From Pontibacter sp. G13 (GTDB taxonomy: Bacteria > Bacteroidota > Bacteroidia > J057): 64,000 bases of DNA. Below the pieces are notes generated by a model. The model did no database searches and had not been told where the DNA came from. It saw nothing but the letters and a program-made list of their open reading frames with translations. This document shows positions 27,391 to 35,845 of this stretch, in pieces. How positions within the stretch are numbered: the first letter of the stretch is position 1; the number at the start of each line of letters is the position of its first letter. The stretch covers positions 1,197,001-1,261,000 of the forward strand of contig NZ_CP134696.1 of the NCBI RefSeq assembly GCF_031851795.1, written 5' to 3'. Position numbers and translations under genes: made by a program.

Positions 27391-28059
27391 ATGAATTGGA
27401 TATCTCGAATATTGAGCATTGCCCTCTTGGGGATCATGAGTGCCAGCTGCCTGACCATCAAGGAATCCTATGTTTTCAAGAAAAATGGTTCCGGCACGAT
27501 GCACTATCAAATCGACATGAGCGAAATGGCCATGCTCTTGAAATCTGCCATCGAAGAAGACGAAGAGGCCTCTGCTGGCGTCTCAGAGATGGATCTTTCC
27601 GATATCGCCGCCAAGCTTTCCGATGTGTCCGGGATTTCCAATGTCAAGCACGAACAAAACATGGAGGAATTCATCTTTGATGTATCCTTCAAATTCAAGG
27701 ATATCCAGAGCTTGAATGAAGCACTTTCAGTCGTCTTCAAGCAAAGTGAGGAATCTGGACAGACTCCTCCTTCCTTCTCTTGGGACGGCAACAAAGTCAC
27801 CCGTACGCACTCCCTGAGCGGCGAATTGACAGATGGATTTCTAGATGGAGAAGACGAGGAATCCGAGCAAGCTCGCATGTTTTTGGGACAAATGACCTAC
27901 GAAATCGACTATACCTTCGCCAAGCCCATCAAGGTTGTCTATGGCCCTGAATCTGCTCAAGTAGGCGGAAAGAAGGATCGTGAGCTCAAGGTTTCCTCCA
28001 GCTTTCTGGAATTGGCGGAAACTCAGGATCGATTGGGCACAACCATCGTCCTGAAGTAA
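27391..28059 (+). CDS. Lipoprotein of unknown function (222 aa)
   Basis: A lipoprotein signal with lipobox SASC (MNWISRILSIALLGIMSASC) leads into an acidic, alpha/beta protein with two EDEEA/EDEES runs. The start KESYVFKKNGSGTMHYQIDMSEM is typical of small Bacteroidota lipoproteins whose first strands make a lipocalin- or LolA-like half barrel. No catalytic residues are evident. It lies 151 nt after the MoxR operon and 66 nt before the O-antigen ligase; whether it belongs with either is unclear. Confidence 0.72.
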   Translation: MNWISRILSIALLGIMSASCLTIKESYVFKKNGSGTMHYQIDMSEMAMLLKSAIEEDEEASAGVSEMDLSDIAAKLSDVSGISNVKHEQNMEEFIFDVSFKFKDIQSLNEALSVVFKQSEESGQTPPSFSWDGNKVTRTHSLSGELTDGFLDGEDEESEQARMFLGQMTYEIDYTFAKPIKVVYGPESAQVGGKKDRELKVSSSFLELAETQDRLGTTIVLK

Positions 28060-28125
28060 TCCGGCCTCAACTCGCTCTACCTGATTGGCTTCTGCCGACC
28101 TTGCTTTTCCCGACATTTCCAGCAC

Positions 28126-29382
28126 ATGCAACGACTGCTTCGGAACTACCTTCGCCCCGAATTCGCTTCGTGGTTTTTCATCTTGGCCATTACCGCAGGA
28201 CTATCCACCTCCAAAGCGATCATGAGTATCGCCACCGTGGCTTTTGGCTTTATGGGCCTTTGGTACCTTTGGGCTTACCGAGCCGACAAAACCTACATTC
28301 GGAGTTGGGATAGCAGGTGGGTATTGCTATTGTTCCTACTGGCGGTCGTTGCCATTTTCTGGACGGAAGATTCTGGAAGATGGCTGAGAGATGTCAAGCA
28401 AAAGATTCCGTTTCTGTGTATGGGCGTTGGGTTCATGTTGATTGGACCTTTCACCAAACGACAGTATGCAGGGATTTTCGTCGTGTTTTGCCTGACCCAA
28501 TTCTTGCTGGGAATCCTCTCCTTGGGGATTGCACTGTCTGACTATGAGGCAGCATTGGAACTCGTCCGCACCAATTCCCACATCCCCATCCTCGGCTCCA
28601 TCCACCACATCTATTTTGGGCTATTTCTCGGTATGAGTGTGTTTGTCGGGAGCCATCTCGTATTCGGCAATCCCTACGGCTGGAAGAAATGGCAAGTCAC
28701 CACCATGGCGGTGATTACCATCACCAATCTAATCATACTCCATATTTTGGGAGCAAGAACAGCCCTTTTGGCCTTTTACAGCGGAGTGGTCTGGTTGGCG
28801 GCAGGACTGATTATTCAGCAGCGTAGATGGTGGTTAGGGTTTTCGGTTTTGGCGATGATCATCTTGTTGCCCTTGGCGAGCTACCAACTTGTTCCAGCGT
28901 TTCAATTACGCGTAGATGCAGCCGTATGGGATCTCGAGCAAATGGCTCATTCCGACAAGGATCTGACCAATCATTCTGCCTCCCTTCGAGTGCTTGCGTG
29001 GAGTGCTGCATGGGATTCCTACCTGACCGCTCCTTGGCTGGGAGTCGGCCCCGGGGATCTCAAATCCGAGATGCACGCCCAATATGAGGCACATCCCTCC
29101 GTTTATCGTGCTGACGACCTTCCCGAAGGTCCACACAACCAATATCTGGAACACCTTGCATCGCTAGGTCCGATCGGGCTCATCCTTCTGCTGGCTGTAC
29201 TATTTGCGCCATTGTGGAGTCGACATGCATCCCCTAGCTTGCTGATGCTCTCTTTTGTAGGGCTTATTTCGGTAGGAATGCTCTTTGAATCCGTCCTTGA
29301 GCGGCAGGCAGGCATTTGTTTTTTCACTATATTTAGCCTGATTTTGCCGAGACATGGAATGGTCATTCGGAAAGATCATTGA
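28126..29382 (+). CDS. O-antigen ligase/polymerase family membrane protein
   Basis: 418 residues with about ten to twelve transmembrane helices. The large periplasmic loop carries Wzy_C/WaaL-type motifs: LGARTALLAFYSGV, WLGVGPGDLKSEM and a His in GPHNQYLEHLASLGPIGLI. Such proteins transfer lipid-linked glycans to lipid A-core or polymerise repeat units. The acceptor cannot be told from sequence. A sugar transferase lies far away at the right edge of the window, so this is not an obvious glycan cluster. Confidence 0.85.
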   Translation: MQRLLRNYLRPEFASWFFILAITAGLSTSKAIMSIATVAFGFMGLWYLWAYRADKTYIRSWDSRWVLLLFLLAVVAIFWTEDSGRWLRDVKQKIPFLCMGVGFMLIGPFTKRQYAGIFVVFCLTQFLLGILSLGIALSDYEAALELVRTNSHIPILGSIHHIYFGLFLGMSVFVGSHLVFGNPYGWKKWQVTTMAVITITNLIILHILGARTALLAFYSGVVWLAAGLIIQQRRWWLGFSVLAMIILLPLASYQLVPAFQLRVDAAVWDLEQMAHSDKDLTNHSASLRVLAWSAAWDSYLTAPWLGVGPGDLKSEMHAQYEAHPSVYRADDLPEGPHNQYLEHLASLGPIGLILLLAVLFAPLWSRHASPSLLMLSFVGLISVGMLFESVLERQAGICFFTIFSLILPRHGMVIRKDH

Positions 29383-29433
29383 TGCAAACCGAAACTCCAA
29401 GCCACTGAATCACCCTAATCCTGACTCGACATC

Positions 29434-30408
29434 ATGCTGACCTCAACCCGTACGCTTTTCCCTGTGCTCGGAATATGGTTGTGCGTGTGCCTGTTTAGCA
29501 CACCCCTCGCCGCGCAAATCGGCCCACTCACCCAAGTCATCACCGACGAATCGGGCAATGATTGGGAGCTTCAATACCACAAAATTCAAAGTGGAGACAA
29601 TCTCTACAAACTCTCCCGACAATACGATCTCACCCTAGAGGATCTCATGGACCTCAATGGCCTGAATAATCAATCCACCATCTATCCCGGCCAGCGAATT
29701 GTCGTAGGCAAGAAACCCGCCAATGAAGTGCTTCCCATGAGAGGGCAAGGCACCACTCCCGAAATCTCGAGAATCCCGAAACCTGCCAATGACCCCATCC
29801 TGCCACCCGCCGAAGATGAAGCTACGACTCTAGAAGTGAGCAAGGCGCGGATGCACAAAGAGTATTATGAAGTGGTGGCTGGAGACAATCTCTACGCCAT
29901 CGCCCAGAAATTTGGCGTGACTGCCGAACAGCTTAGAGAATGGAATGGGGGCATCAGAACCGTAAAGCCCGGGCAAAATCTCGTCGTCGCCAAGACCCAA
30001 ATCAATGTCGAGCAGGATGTAGTCCACGAGTTTCGCAAGTCCAGAAATGAGCATATCGCACCCATGACCGAGCGATCCGCCAACAATCCCGGCATTCCCG
30101 AAATCGAATCCACTACCGTAAATGCTGTCCCTCCGGCATACAAGCACTTGGGCAAGCACGCGCTTTCCTGCTCTTATGGCCGATATGACATTGGAGACGA
30201 CAATTACGGCCGATTCTACGCCGTCCACAAAACCCTCAAGATCGGCACCAAGATCAATATTCCCATTCCGGGCAATGGAGGATTCTTCCAAGTGGAAATC
30301 ATCGGGTCGCTTCCGCCCAACAGTGAAATCGAGATGGGGCTTTCTCCTGCTTCCATCCAGATCCTCACGGCTTCTGGACTCCCGACGTCATTGATGATCA
30401 TTTACTAA
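29434..30408 (+). CDS. Secreted LysM protein with RlpA-like C-terminal domain
   Basis: A signal peptide (ending PLAAQ) is followed by two LysM domains: about 47-93 (YHKIQSGDNLYKLSRQYDLT ... YPGQRIVVG) and about 149-190 (VVAGDNLYAIAQKFGVT ... KPGQNLVVA). They bind peptidoglycan. The last about 90 residues (YGRFYAVHKTLKIGTKINIP, then MGLSPASIQIL) match a double-psi beta-barrel as in RlpA, but where RlpA has an NDRGP-like catalytic Asp this protein reads IIGSLPPN. So it probably binds rather than cleaves. It is followed by a CPBP protease gene after 28 nt. Confidence 0.85.
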   Translation: MLTSTRTLFPVLGIWLCVCLFSTPLAAQIGPLTQVITDESGNDWELQYHKIQSGDNLYKLSRQYDLTLEDLMDLNGLNNQSTIYPGQRIVVGKKPANEVLPMRGQGTTPEISRIPKPANDPILPPAEDEATTLEVSKARMHKEYYEVVAGDNLYAIAQKFGVTAEQLREWNGGIRTVKPGQNLVVAKTQINVEQDVVHEFRKSRNEHIAPMTERSANNPGIPEIESTTVNAVPPAYKHLGKHALSCSYGRYDIGDDNYGRFYAVHKTLKIGTKINIPIPGNGGFFQVEIIGSLPPNSEIEMGLSPASIQILTASGLPTSLMIIY

Positions 30409-30436
30409 GCATTGTTCCCTCTGAGTATTCTTCTGA

Positions 30437-31354
30437 ATGGTATTTATCGAAACACCCCTTGGCAAAGCGTGGGAGGCCTACGATGATTCCGCCTCGCACA
30501 GATTTTTTACCTACAGCCAAGTGGTGATCATGCTGGTTTTGTTCGAATTGTTCCTTTGGATGGCGCAAACCGAGCATTTGTATGAGTACACAGGAGAAAA
30601 AGTCTGGATGTTGGTCAGCCTCATTTTCCCAGCCAGAACCACTTGGTTCTCGCTGGGAATTATCGGTTTTGGGCTGTACTACTGCATCACGGACTGGATG
30701 GGGATCAAGAATTTTGCGGAGAAGAAAGCCGACCGCGAAAAGGCTGCCAAGGACAAGAAATTCAAGCCCGCTCCCAAGGGGGCTTATCGTCCCAATTGGT
30801 ATTATCTGCTCTTCCAGCTTTTCGAGGGCCTGATCTACGGCTCCTTGATGTTTGCCCTGTTGAAATGGGGCGTCTGGATTTTTATGCTGATTGCCACTCC
30901 CGACCCGGATATCCCGATCCCATTGGATGCGAGCATAAGCATGCAGGATATTCATTCGAATCCGATTCAGGACTTGGCGCTAGCATTCGGAGGAGGATTC
31001 TATGAAGAGTTGATTTTCAGAGGATTCCTTTTCTGGTGGCTGGTCTACGCAGGGAAGAAGATCAAATTCCTCAAGGATTTTGACATTGATGTCGAACCCG
31101 TCAGATTCCTCAAAACGTATCAGATCGCAGGCTCGTGGAAGGACGGCAAAGTTTTGACCGTCATTCTCACAGGATGCCTCATTTATAGCCTATCACATTA
31201 CCTCTTTCCGTGGGGAGACACCTTGAGTTGGTACTCCTTCTTGCATCGATTCTTTTTCGGCCTCATCATGTACGCTATATTTGTGAATCGGAAATTTCCG
31301 GTCGCGGCTTGGACACATGCGGTTTACATGACTTGGTATTTCATCTTTTATTGA
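30437..31354 (+). CDS. CPBP-family intramembrane metalloprotease
   Basis: 305 residues with about eight transmembrane helices. The CPBP/Abi motifs are present: EExxxR as YEELIFRGFLFWW, a His in YSLSHYLFPWGD, FxxG/H in HRFFFGLIMYAIF and a final His in AAWTHAVYM. These residues form the glutamic-type or metal active site of Rce1-like proteases. A basic loop (EKKADREKAAKDKKF) separates helices two and three. The substrate is unknown. It is probably co-transcribed with the LysM protein 28 nt upstream. Confidence 0.85.
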   Translation: MVFIETPLGKAWEAYDDSASHRFFTYSQVVIMLVLFELFLWMAQTEHLYEYTGEKVWMLVSLIFPARTTWFSLGIIGFGLYYCITDWMGIKNFAEKKADREKAAKDKKFKPAPKGAYRPNWYYLLFQLFEGLIYGSLMFALLKWGVWIFMLIATPDPDIPIPLDASISMQDIHSNPIQDLALAFGGGFYEELIFRGFLFWWLVYAGKKIKFLKDFDIDVEPVRFLKTYQIAGSWKDGKVLTVILTGCLIYSLSHYLFPWGDTLSWYSFLHRFFFGLIMYAIFVNRKFPVAAWTHAVYMTWYFIFY

Positions 31355-31462
31355 ATTGTGTGGAACCCTCACCCCCGTTCGGCCCTCCCCCGGTGATTCT
31401 GTAACACGCGTAAACAGGAGCATTCCTCCTTTTTGACATTCACCTGATTCAGGACACACCAC

Positions 31463-32833
31463 ATGATTTACGAAAACATCATCGAAACCATCGGCGGAAC
31501 GCCCATTGTGAAGCTCAACAGCGTGGCCTCACACATCAAGGCGACCGTTGCCGTCAAAGTGGAATACTTCAACCCCGGACACTCTATCAAGGATCGGATC
31601 GCCCTCCAGATGATCGAGGATGCGGAACGAGATGGACGAATCAAACCCGGTGGTACAATCATCGAATCCACCTCCGGCAACACGGGCATGGGACTTGCTC
31701 TCGCTGCAGCCGTCAAAGGATACCGCTGTATCTTCACGATGGCCGACAAGCAGTCTCAAGAGAAAATCGACATCCTACGTGCGGTAGGTGCCGAAGTTAT
31801 CGTCTGCCCAACCAACGTAGAAGCCGAGGATCCTCGCTCCTATTACTCCATCGCAGGTCGGCTCTCCAAGGAGATCCCCAACTCGATCTGGATGAACCAG
31901 TATGACAATCCCAGCAACCGTGCAGCGCATATCGCCACCACGGGGCCTGAGATTTGGAGACAGACCGAAGGCAAAGTGACCCACTTTGTCGCGGGCATGG
32001 GTACTTGCGGAACCATCACGGGAATTTCTTCCTACCTCAAAGAGCAAAATCCCAATATCCAAACTGTCGGAATCGACACCTACGGCTCTGTATTCAAAAA
32101 ACTGAAAGAGACGGGTAAAGTAGATACTAATGAGATCTACCCATACCTGACAGAAGGAATCGGCGAGGATATCGTCCCAGAAAACTGTGATATGTCCTTG
32201 ATCGACGAAATCATCAAGGTATCTGACAAGGATGGCGCCCTGATGGCGCGGAAGCTTTCCAAAATGGAAGGACTGTTTGTGGGCTGGTCTTGTGGATCTG
32301 CCGTTTTCGGTGCTTTGGAGTATGCTGCCAAAAACCTCGGTCGCGACGACCTCATGGTGATTATTCTTCCTGACCATGGCTCTCGCTACCTCGGCAAGGT
32401 CTACAATGACCAATGGATGCAGACCCATGACTTCCTCGATGAAGGAACCATGATGACCGCCGAAGAGATCCTCAAATTCAAGACGGATCGCCGCAAAGTC
32501 ATCACCCTCAACACGTCCCAAACGCTTGCTGAGGCCATCGCGGTCATGCGCGAGCAGGATGTGTCCCAAATCCCTGTATCAGATGGTGTGAGCATCGTAG
32601 GAAGTGTCAATGAGACGCGGGTCCTCAACACGATCCTCGATGACCCAAGCCTCAAGGAAGGCCCTGTCACTCAGGCCATGAGCGATCCATTCCCGTTCGT
32701 CTTGCGATCCACCAGATTGGATATTATCAGCAAGTTGATCAATAAAGATAATCCGGCCGTACTCGTCCAAGGTGACAATGGCAGCTTGGAGATTATCACC
32801 AAATTCGACTTGATTGGCGTTTTGGCTCGATAA
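31463..32833 (+). CDS. Pyridoxal-phosphate cystathionine beta-synthase/cysteine synthase with CBS pair
   Basis: A 456-residue type II PLP enzyme. Lys43 in NPGHSIKDRIA is the Schiff-base lysine, SGNTGMGLA binds the cofactor phosphate and GTCGTITGI closes the active site. The C-terminal part (from about 340) holds two CBS domains (AIAVMREQDVSQIPVSDG and KLINKDNPAVLVQGDNG), which usually bind adenosyl ligands and regulate activity. This layout (no haem domain) is typical of bacterial cystathionine beta-synthases, which condense serine and homocysteine; O-acetylserine sulfhydrylase activity cannot be excluded. It is a stand-alone gene with its own terminator. Confidence 0.92.
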   Translation: MIYENIIETIGGTPIVKLNSVASHIKATVAVKVEYFNPGHSIKDRIALQMIEDAERDGRIKPGGTIIESTSGNTGMGLALAAAVKGYRCIFTMADKQSQEKIDILRAVGAEVIVCPTNVEAEDPRSYYSIAGRLSKEIPNSIWMNQYDNPSNRAAHIATTGPEIWRQTEGKVTHFVAGMGTCGTITGISSYLKEQNPNIQTVGIDTYGSVFKKLKETGKVDTNEIYPYLTEGIGEDIVPENCDMSLIDEIIKVSDKDGALMARKLSKMEGLFVGWSCGSAVFGALEYAAKNLGRDDLMVIILPDHGSRYLGKVYNDQWMQTHDFLDEGTMMTAEEILKFKTDRRKVITLNTSQTLAEAIAVMREQDVSQIPVSDGVSIVGSVNETRVLNTILDDPSLKEGPVTQAMSDPFPFVLRSTRLDIISKLINKDNPAVLVQGDNGSLEIITKFDLIGVLAR

Positions 32834-32855
32834 GATTCCAGCAAAAAACAAAATT

Positions 32856-32890
32856 GGGGACTCGCCACCATCAGTTGGCGAGTCCCCTTT
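32856..32890 (+). terminator. Intrinsic terminator after the CBS-domain enzyme
   Basis: GGGGACTCGCCA (32856-32867) pairs perfectly with TGGCGAGTCCCC (32876-32887), followed by TTT. The remaining gap to 33153 has no gene. Confidence 0.85.
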
Positions 32891-33153
32891 GCTTGTAGAC
32901 ACACGGGCTACCTACGCTTCAGACCCGCTAAATCTTGTCCCTTTTCAACTGGATACTCCCTGTCCGAAGCCCAAACCCATTGGTTTGATTAACAAATTCC
33001 TATTAATTCTGGTAGCAAAATATTAACATTGTCTAGATCAATTCCGATCTTGCGCACTTATCATTTCTCCAATTTGTTGCATTTGGTTTTTCCCTCAAAG
33101 ATCGACGCAAACCATACGAGCAGTTGATCTTCATTCTCGTCAATTCCCCCACC

Positions 33154-33717
33154 ATGTCTACCCCTATCATTCAAACCGAACGGCTAAACCTGAGAACTTG
33201 GCTCCCCAAGGATTTCGCGCCCATGGCAGAGCTGAACTTGGATGAACGTGTGATGGCTTACTTTCCTTCTACCCAATCCCCTGAGGACACTCAGAATTTC
33301 ATGGATCGAATGAATAAGCTGTATGATGAACGGGGATATTGTTTCTTTGCGATCGAATTGCGCGAGACGAGTGCATTTATCGGGATGACTGGCCTTTCCT
33401 TTGTAGACTGGAAGGCTGATTTCACCCCTTGCGTCGAGATCGGATGGAGACTCAGGCGATCCGCATGGAACCAGGGATATGCTACGGAAGCCGCTACCGC
33501 CTGCCTAGAATTTGGGTTTCAGCAGCTTGAACTCGATGAAATCCTATCCTTCGCCAGTCACGCCAACCTTCCCTCAATCGCCGTCATGGAGCGCATCGGC
33601 ATGACCAAGCGAAGTGAATTCCAACACCCTAAGCTCTTGGAACATCCGAGCCTGAATCCCTGCGTCCTGTATGGAATCACCATAGATGAGCCAATTAAGG
33701 CCAAGTATGCAGGCTAA
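33154..33717 (+). CDS. GNAT-family N-acetyltransferase (RimJ/RimL type)
   Basis: 187 residues. IQTERLNLRTWLPKDFAPMAEL is the standard start of the Acetyltransf_3 subgroup. The acetyl-CoA loop appears around EIGWRLRRSAWNQGYATEAATACLEFGF, and ASHANLPSIAVMERIGM is the conserved late motif. The substrate (protein N-terminus or small amine) is unknown. The ATG at 33154 is used rather than an in-frame one 30 nt upstream, because homology starts there. Confidence 0.88.
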   Translation: MSTPIIQTERLNLRTWLPKDFAPMAELNLDERVMAYFPSTQSPEDTQNFMDRMNKLYDERGYCFFAIELRETSAFIGMTGLSFVDWKADFTPCVEIGWRLRRSAWNQGYATEAATACLEFGFQQLELDEILSFASHANLPSIAVMERIGMTKRSEFQHPKLLEHPSLNPCVLYGITIDEPIKAKYAG

Positions 33718-33814
33718 AACCTCTTGCCGATATTTCGCAATTTTTGCAGCGTAAAATTACTTGCCTATGTATGGATTTCGGGCAAATTTCCAGTCTTGCT
33801 GAAAATACTACCTC

Positions 33815-35125
33815 ATGCAACTAGCTTTACGCGTTTTAGCCATCATTTGCCTCCTCGTGGGCTTTCATTCCCTGAGGGCGCAGACCCACCTTTCTGGACA
33901 ACTGATCAATGTCCAAGACTCTCTCCCAATGCCCTTTGTGCGTGTATTGGCTCCTAGTGTCCAGGCTCAGGCGCTTTCCGATGAGACGGGTACATTCACC
34001 TTGAACTGGGAACAAAACGCCCCCCAGATCGAACTGAGCATTTACGCACTGGGATTGTCCATCACCCAAACCGTAATCGTAGACACGACAGAAACTGTCC
34101 AGATTTTTGTCAACCAGAGGCCTACTCAAATCGAAGGCGTGGAAATCGAAGGGCTGACCGCAGAGAAGATTGTCCGAAAAGCGATCAAAGCCATCCCGAA
34201 AACCACTCCCGATTCCAGTTATTTTTCCGAGGCATTTTTCCGCCAATACTATTTCATCAATGGTGCTTTCAAAAACTTGATCGAAGCACGATCTGTAGTC
34301 ATGTTTCAGCGAGATCACTCCAACAAACTTCATCGCTTCAAGGAAGCCTATGCCATTCCCCAGCTTCGCCGGACGGAATTGAATCGCTATTTGGGGGATT
34401 TTCATGGGGATGAATACGTGGACCTCATGGCCCAAAACCCCATCAACCATCTGGGCACCAGCTCTCTAGCACCCGGATATCTGGAAGGATATACGTTCCG
34501 ATTTGACACGATTTTCTCAGATCGCTATGTGATTCGGTATCAGCGATGGAAACGATCCTCAGAGAATCACGGCATCACCAATTTCGACCAGATCAACTTC
34601 AGGGCGGAAGCATGGGAAGTCGGTCGCCTCACCATTCGCAAAGAAGACCTTGCGATTATGCGGTATGAGCGAAAGGCATTTCGGGACCCCAATTACGACT
34701 ATGCATGGGCCGCAAACTTTGTACTTCCCGGTCGAAAATACACCATTGAGTTTCTGGAAGGACACTTGATCATCGATTATCAGGAGGTCGAAGGCAAATG
34801 GTTTCCCGCTCGAATCCTGCACAGATTCACCAATGAATTTTTCCACGTGCGGACACACCGAACGGCCTATAAATTCACCGAGATGTTTGAATGGCACAAT
34901 CAAGCCATCAGTACGCAGATCAGTGAGGAATTGCTGAATCAATTCTTCGAAATCCCCAATCTATCGGATATTCGATATCCCTACGAACCTTCGATGTGGG
35001 AGCATCAGGTTCCACCATTCCTATTCTTCCCAAAATCTCGCGTCTACGCCGATCTTGAGGCAGAATCACCGATTGTGGAGCAATTTATCCGATCAGGTGA
35101 GGAAGGCGAGGAATTGCCAGATTGA
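33815..35125 (+). CDS. Secreted protein with carboxypeptidase-regulatory-like domain
   Basis: The product has a signal peptide (MQLALRVLAIICLLVGFHSLRAQ), then an Ig-like carboxypeptidase-regulatory domain (about 25-115: LSGQLINVQDSLPMPFVRVL ... SDETGTFTLNW), then about 320 residues with aromatic-rich beta strands (FRQYYFINGAFKNLIEARSVVMF; VIDYQEVEGKWFPARI in similar form). This architecture is common in Bacteroidota and usually periplasmic or outer-membrane associated. No TonB box or catalytic site is visible. The function is unknown. Confidence 0.78.
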   Translation: MQLALRVLAIICLLVGFHSLRAQTHLSGQLINVQDSLPMPFVRVLAPSVQAQALSDETGTFTLNWEQNAPQIELSIYALGLSITQTVIVDTTETVQIFVNQRPTQIEGVEIEGLTAEKIVRKAIKAIPKTTPDSSYFSEAFFRQYYFINGAFKNLIEARSVVMFQRDHSNKLHRFKEAYAIPQLRRTELNRYLGDFHGDEYVDLMAQNPINHLGTSSLAPGYLEGYTFRFDTIFSDRYVIRYQRWKRSSENHGITNFDQINFRAEAWEVGRLTIRKEDLAIMRYERKAFRDPNYDYAWAANFVLPGRKYTIEFLEGHLIIDYQEVEGKWFPARILHRFTNEFFHVRTHRTAYKFTEMFEWHNQAISTQISEELLNQFFEIPNLSDIRYPYEPSMWEHQVPPFLFFPKSRVYADLEAESPIVEQFIRSGEEGEELPD

Positions 35126-35142
35126 CCCGGTCACACTGCATG

Positions 35143-35166
35143 GGGGAATCCGATATTGGGTTCCCC
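35143..35166. terminator. Hairpin between convergent genes
   Basis: GGGGAATCC (35143-35151) pairs with GGGTTCCCC (35158-35166; one T-G wobble). It lies between the ends of the plus gene at 35125 and the minus gene at 35180. There is no clear T-run. Confidence 0.45.
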
Positions 35167-35179
35167 GATGTGGCATTCA

Positions 35180-35701
35180 TCAGGATTCGGGAGTAGCTTC
35201 CGCATCTACATCCTCGTAGTCTACGGCATCCATATCGACCTCAACTTCGGGTTCCTTACCAGCGGCATCGGCGATTTGGCGTAGGGCATCAGGTTGGGTG
35301 ATCTGAAATGCAATTTCTTCCTTCTTGAAGGTAAGCTTGACAGATTTGAGGGAACCCGCCTGAATCAAGGCCATCAACGATTCGTCCAAATCCACGTCGA
35401 AATGGGTCAGTCCCTGCTTGAGCTTTTTGGAGAACAAACTCTTAATTTCGGTACTGTCGGATTCCATCTCAAGGGAGGAATCCTCAGTACGCCAAATTAC
35501 CTCTGCGCCCAATTGGGTGCGAATGTTCCATGGTCCCACTAGTTCAAGGCGTAGAAATTTGAATCCATTCACCTCAGTACTACTTGCGCAAAGCACCCCA
35601 TCTTCACTTCTGCCGATCTCAATTCCTCGGTAGGACTTGAGCATTTTATCAATTGCAGAATCTTTGCCGGATTGTTGAAATAGGTTTCGGAACATGGACA
35701 T
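35180..35701 (-). CDS. Hypothetical soluble protein (173 aa)
   Basis: There is no signal peptide or membrane helix. The protein is acidic, with a C-terminal tail rich in Asp and Glu (EVEVDMDAVDYEDVDAEA). The middle alternates beta-like strands (FKFLRLELVGPWNIRTQLGAEVIWRTED). I do not recognise the family. The start at 35701 gives MSMFRNLFQQSGKD. A terminator of the upstream transporter gene lies between them, so it is probably transcribed alone. Confidence 0.65.
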   Translation of the reverse strand: MSMFRNLFQQSGKDSAIDKMLKSYRGIEIGRSEDGVLCASSTEVNGFKFLRLELVGPWNIRTQLGAEVIWRTEDSSLEMESDSTEIKSLFSKKLKQGLTHFDVDLDESLMALIQAGSLKSVKLTFKKEEIAFQITQPDALRQIADAAGKEPEVEVDMDAVDYEDVDAEATPES

Positions 35702-35749
35702 TGTTTAGCTTTCGAAGCCTGAAGATACAATCCTCCCTCCAAAAACCAC

Positions 35750-35782
35750 AACGCGCACCACGGATCGAGCCGGGTGCGCGTT
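35750..35782 (-). terminator. Terminator of the sugar-transporter gene
   Basis: AACGCGCACC (35750-35759) and GGTGCGCGTT (35773-35782) form a perfect 10-bp stem. On the minus strand it is followed by GTGGTTTTT. Confidence 0.75.
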
Positions 35783-35845
35783 TTCAAAACCTGTATGTTG
35801 TTGGAGTAGAAACGGGACTCTGTGCCCTTATCATCCTTTTGCTGC

